From Palleronia aestuarii (lineage in GTDB: Bacteria; Pseudomonadota; Alphaproteobacteria; Rhodobacterales; Rhodobacteraceae), in contig NZ_QKZL01000018.1 of the NCBI RefSeq assembly GCF_003253995.1, positions 17,379-81,378 of the forward strand: a stretch of DNA of 64,000 nt, read 5' to 3'. The stretch's first letter is position 1. The number at the start of each line of letters is the position of its first letter. A program made the position numbers and the translations under genes. The notes beneath the pieces were generated by a model. The model was not told the origin of the DNA and did not search any database. It was given only the letters and a program-made list of their open reading frames with translations. Positions 62,234-64,000 of the stretch are shown in pieces.

Positions 62234-64000
62234 ATGCACCGAGAGCCGATCCGACGCCATCCGGTCCGGCGGCAAGCGGGATGGCGCTGCGGTCTCGCGG
62301 CCCTCGCCGCCACCGCGATCCTCTGCGCCCCCGCCACGGCCGCGCCCGCCCTCGGACTCGACAACCCGACGCTCGCCTTCAACCTCTCGGGGGTCAAGGA
62401 TTACCGGCCGGGGCTGCAGTTCCTCGACGTGATGCGGCTCGCCCGTCCCTGGACGGCCTATCCGTCGGGGCAGGGCGAGAACATGGACATGGGCGGCCTG
62501 CGCAAGGGCGGCCATCTCGACGAGAACGGCTGGCCCACCGGCTTTCCCGAAGGCTACGGCCGCATCTCCACGCTGTGGCAGTGGAAATCCGTGCCGATGG
62601 AGAAGGCGCGTCAGACGGGTACGTACCTGCTGCGCTACGAGGGGGAGGGAGAGATCGAGATGCGCGGGGTCCGCGTCATCGGCCGCGCGCCGGGGCGGAT
62701 CGCCTTCGAGAACACCGGCGACAACATGTATCTCGACATCCTGTCGACCGATCCCTTCGGCACGGGCGAGCACATCCGCGACATCACCATCGTCAAGCGC
62801 GAATACCAGGACCTCCTCGACGTGGGCGCGGTGTTCAATCCCGACTGGCTGCGGCTGATCGAGGATGCGCGCCAGATCCGGTTCATGGACTGGAACGGGA
62901 CCAACAATTCCAGCCTGCGAAGCTGGGAGGACCGCGTCCGTCCCGAGAACCCCTTCGGCGTCTCGCTCGAGTACATGGTCCAGCTCGCCAACGAGCTTGG
63001 CACCGATGCCTGGTTCACCATGCCGCACATGGCCGATGCCGACTACATCCGCCGCTTCGCGACCTATGTGCGCGACCATCTCGACCCGGCGCTGACCGTG
63101 CGGGTCGAGTATTCCAACGAGACCTGGAACTGGATGTTCGAGCAGGCGCAATGGCTGCTCAGGCAATCGCAGGAACATTGGGGCGAGGACGCGCATACCG
63201 ATTACCAGGCCAAGAAGGCCGTGGAGGCGGCGCTGATCTGGAACGAGGTCTTCGCGGACGCGCCGGACCGGATCGTCCACGTGATAGGCACCCAAGCCAC
63301 CCAGCCCGGCGTGACGGAGCGGCTCCTGCGCGCGAAGAAATGGCAGGCGAACGAGCCCGACGCCTTCGTGCCGCCCACGGAGGTCTTCGACGAGGTCGCC
63401 ATCACCCATTATTTCGGCGGCTGGGCGCTCAGGGACGACGGCGCGGCCTGGAAGGAGCTCGCCCGCGCGGTCGAGGATCCCGACATCGACGCGACCGCCT
63501 ATCTCGCCGAAAGCCTCGCCGATCCGGACTACCGCTTCTCGATCCCCGACCTGGCGGAGACCTGGCGCGAGCAGGCGCGCATCGCGCACGAGAACGGCCT
63601 CGGCCTCGTCGCCTACGAGGGCGGCCAGCACGAGCATCATGCCGGCACGGCCAAGGGCAAGGATGAGGCGACGCTCGACCGGGTGCGCGCCTTCGAGCTC
63701 GACTTCGCGCGCAGCGAGGCGATGGGCGATCTCTACGACCTGCTCTGGGAGACCTGGATGGAGATCGGCGACGGGCCCTTCATGCAGTTCGGCGACATGA
63801 CGAAGCCGTCCAAGTTCGGCACCTGGGGGCTCTGGGAATCGCTCGACGGCACCACGCCCCGGGCCGAGCGGCTCATGGCGCTCAACCGCGAGACCGCGCC
63901 CTGGTGGGACGGTGCGGAGGCCGGGTCGCAATACCTGCAGGGCGTCACCCGGCTCGGCGGACCGGCGGACGAGGTGATGGAGGGCACTCCGCAGGAGGAT
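62234..64000 (+). CDS. Secreted TIM-barrel-like protein (putative polysaccharide-active), 3'-truncated by window edge
   Basis: The frame is open from ATG 62234 to the end of the window: 589 residues without a stop. A signal peptide (basic start, CGLAALAATAILCAPATAAPA) ends near residue 37. RVEYSNETWNWMF (near 288-300) contains the YSNE-x-W motif of a family of large secreted proteins often annotated as cellulose-binding or glycoside-hydrolase-like. YSNE could supply a catalytic Glu. Other landmarks are WYFTMPHMADADYI-like WFTMPHMADAD near 262-272, THYFGGW near 393-399 and LVAYEGGQHEHH near 459-470, where Glu could be the second acid. Function unproven; it may bind or trim the exopolysaccharide. 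Strong ribosome-binding site GAAGGAGACC upstream. Confidence 0.85.
   Translation, partial: MHREPIRRHPVRRQAGWRCGLAALAATAILCAPATAAPALGLDNPTLAFNLSGVKDYRPGLQFLDVMRLARPWTAYPSGQGENMDMGGLRKGGHLDENGWPTGFPEGYGRISTLWQWKSVPMEKARQTGTYLLRYEGEGEIEMRGVRVIGRAPGRIAFENTGDNMYLDILSTDPFGTGEHIRDITIVKREYQDLLDVGAVFNPDWLRLIEDARQIRFMDWNGTNNSSLRSWEDRVRPENPFGVSLEYMVQLANELGTDAWFTMPHMADADYIRRFATYVRDHLDPALTVRVEYSNETWNWMFEQAQWLLRQSQEHWGEDAHTDYQAKKAVEAALIWNEVFADAPDRIVHVIGTQATQPGVTERLLRAKKWQANEPDAFVPPTEVFDEVAITHYFGGWALRDDGAAWKELARAVEDPDIDATAYLAESLADPDYRFSIPDLAETWREQARIAHENGLGLVAYEGGQHEHHAGTAKGKDEATLDRVRAFELDFARSEAMGDLYDLLWETWMEIGDGPFMQFGDMTKPSKFGTWGLWESLDGTTPRAERLMALNRETAPWWDGAEAGSQYLQGVTRLGGPADEVMEGTPQED

Overview
The window comes from a GC-rich alphaproteobacterium. 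I infer Rhodobacterales (Roseobacter group), on an extrachromosomal replicon rather than the main chromosome. A RepA-type initiator at 22456-23448 (minus) faces parA and parB at 23858-26345 (plus) across a compact origin: a perfect DnaA box, two and a half 22-bp iterons and an AT-rich stretch. An identical 18-bp palindrome, close to a widened ParB site, occurs three times in about 8.4 kb around this module. A complete dTDP-L-rhamnose operon (rfbCBDA) directly abuts parB. This is the layout described for the RepA-type biofilm plasmids of roseobacters, which carry a rhamnose operon next to the replication and partition genes. Replicon size and topology cannot be read from this window.

1-8.6 kb: an island that looks catabolic. 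It holds an arginase-family ureohydrolase (cut by the left edge), a histidine-rich small protein, a metallo-beta-lactamase-fold hydrolase, a complete polyamine-type ABC importer (Tat-exported binding protein, ATPase, two permeases), an isochorismatase-type hydrolase, a protein I do not recognise, and a divergent 2-oxoglutarate/Fe(II) oxygenase. Together they suggest uptake and breakdown of a guanidino compound, possibly with a nickel ureohydrolase acting on released guanidine. 8.6-13 kb: ExoD-like protein, Kup potassium transporter and an SLC13-type transporter with RCK_C domains.

13-22.3 kb: a glycosyltransferase-like protein, GDP-mannose and UDP-glucuronate/galacturonate supply (manC, a manB-type mutase, an epimerase, ugd) and an RTX serralysin-like metalloprotease. 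22.4-26.3 kb: replication and partition. 26.3-48.6 kb: rhamnose operon, KpsM/KpsT/KpsE-type ABC capsule export, several glycosyltransferases (one of 1975 residues with four GT-like segments and a galectin-like domain), four sulfotransferase-like proteins, UDP-galactopyranose mutase, then a thioesterase, a phosphoesterase and a rhomboid protease.

48.7-64 kb: a second, exosortase-linked exopolysaccharide locus. It contains a beta-barrel protein, a Wza/GumB-type export protein, a TPR lipoprotein, an initiating sugar transferase, an ExeA-like ATPase, a Wzz/GumC-like protein, a BY-kinase-like ATPase, a small secreted protein ending in a VPLPA-type C-terminal sorting signal, a fifth sulfotransferase, an exosortase fused to an EpsI domain, and a secreted TIM-barrel-like protein cut by the right edge.

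Overall most of the window is a surface-polysaccharide replicon segment. Rhamnose, galactofuranose, uronic acid and mannose precursors are made, polymers are assembled and possibly sulfated, and two export routes carry them out. I saw no tRNA, rRNA, CRISPR array, transposase or integrase.
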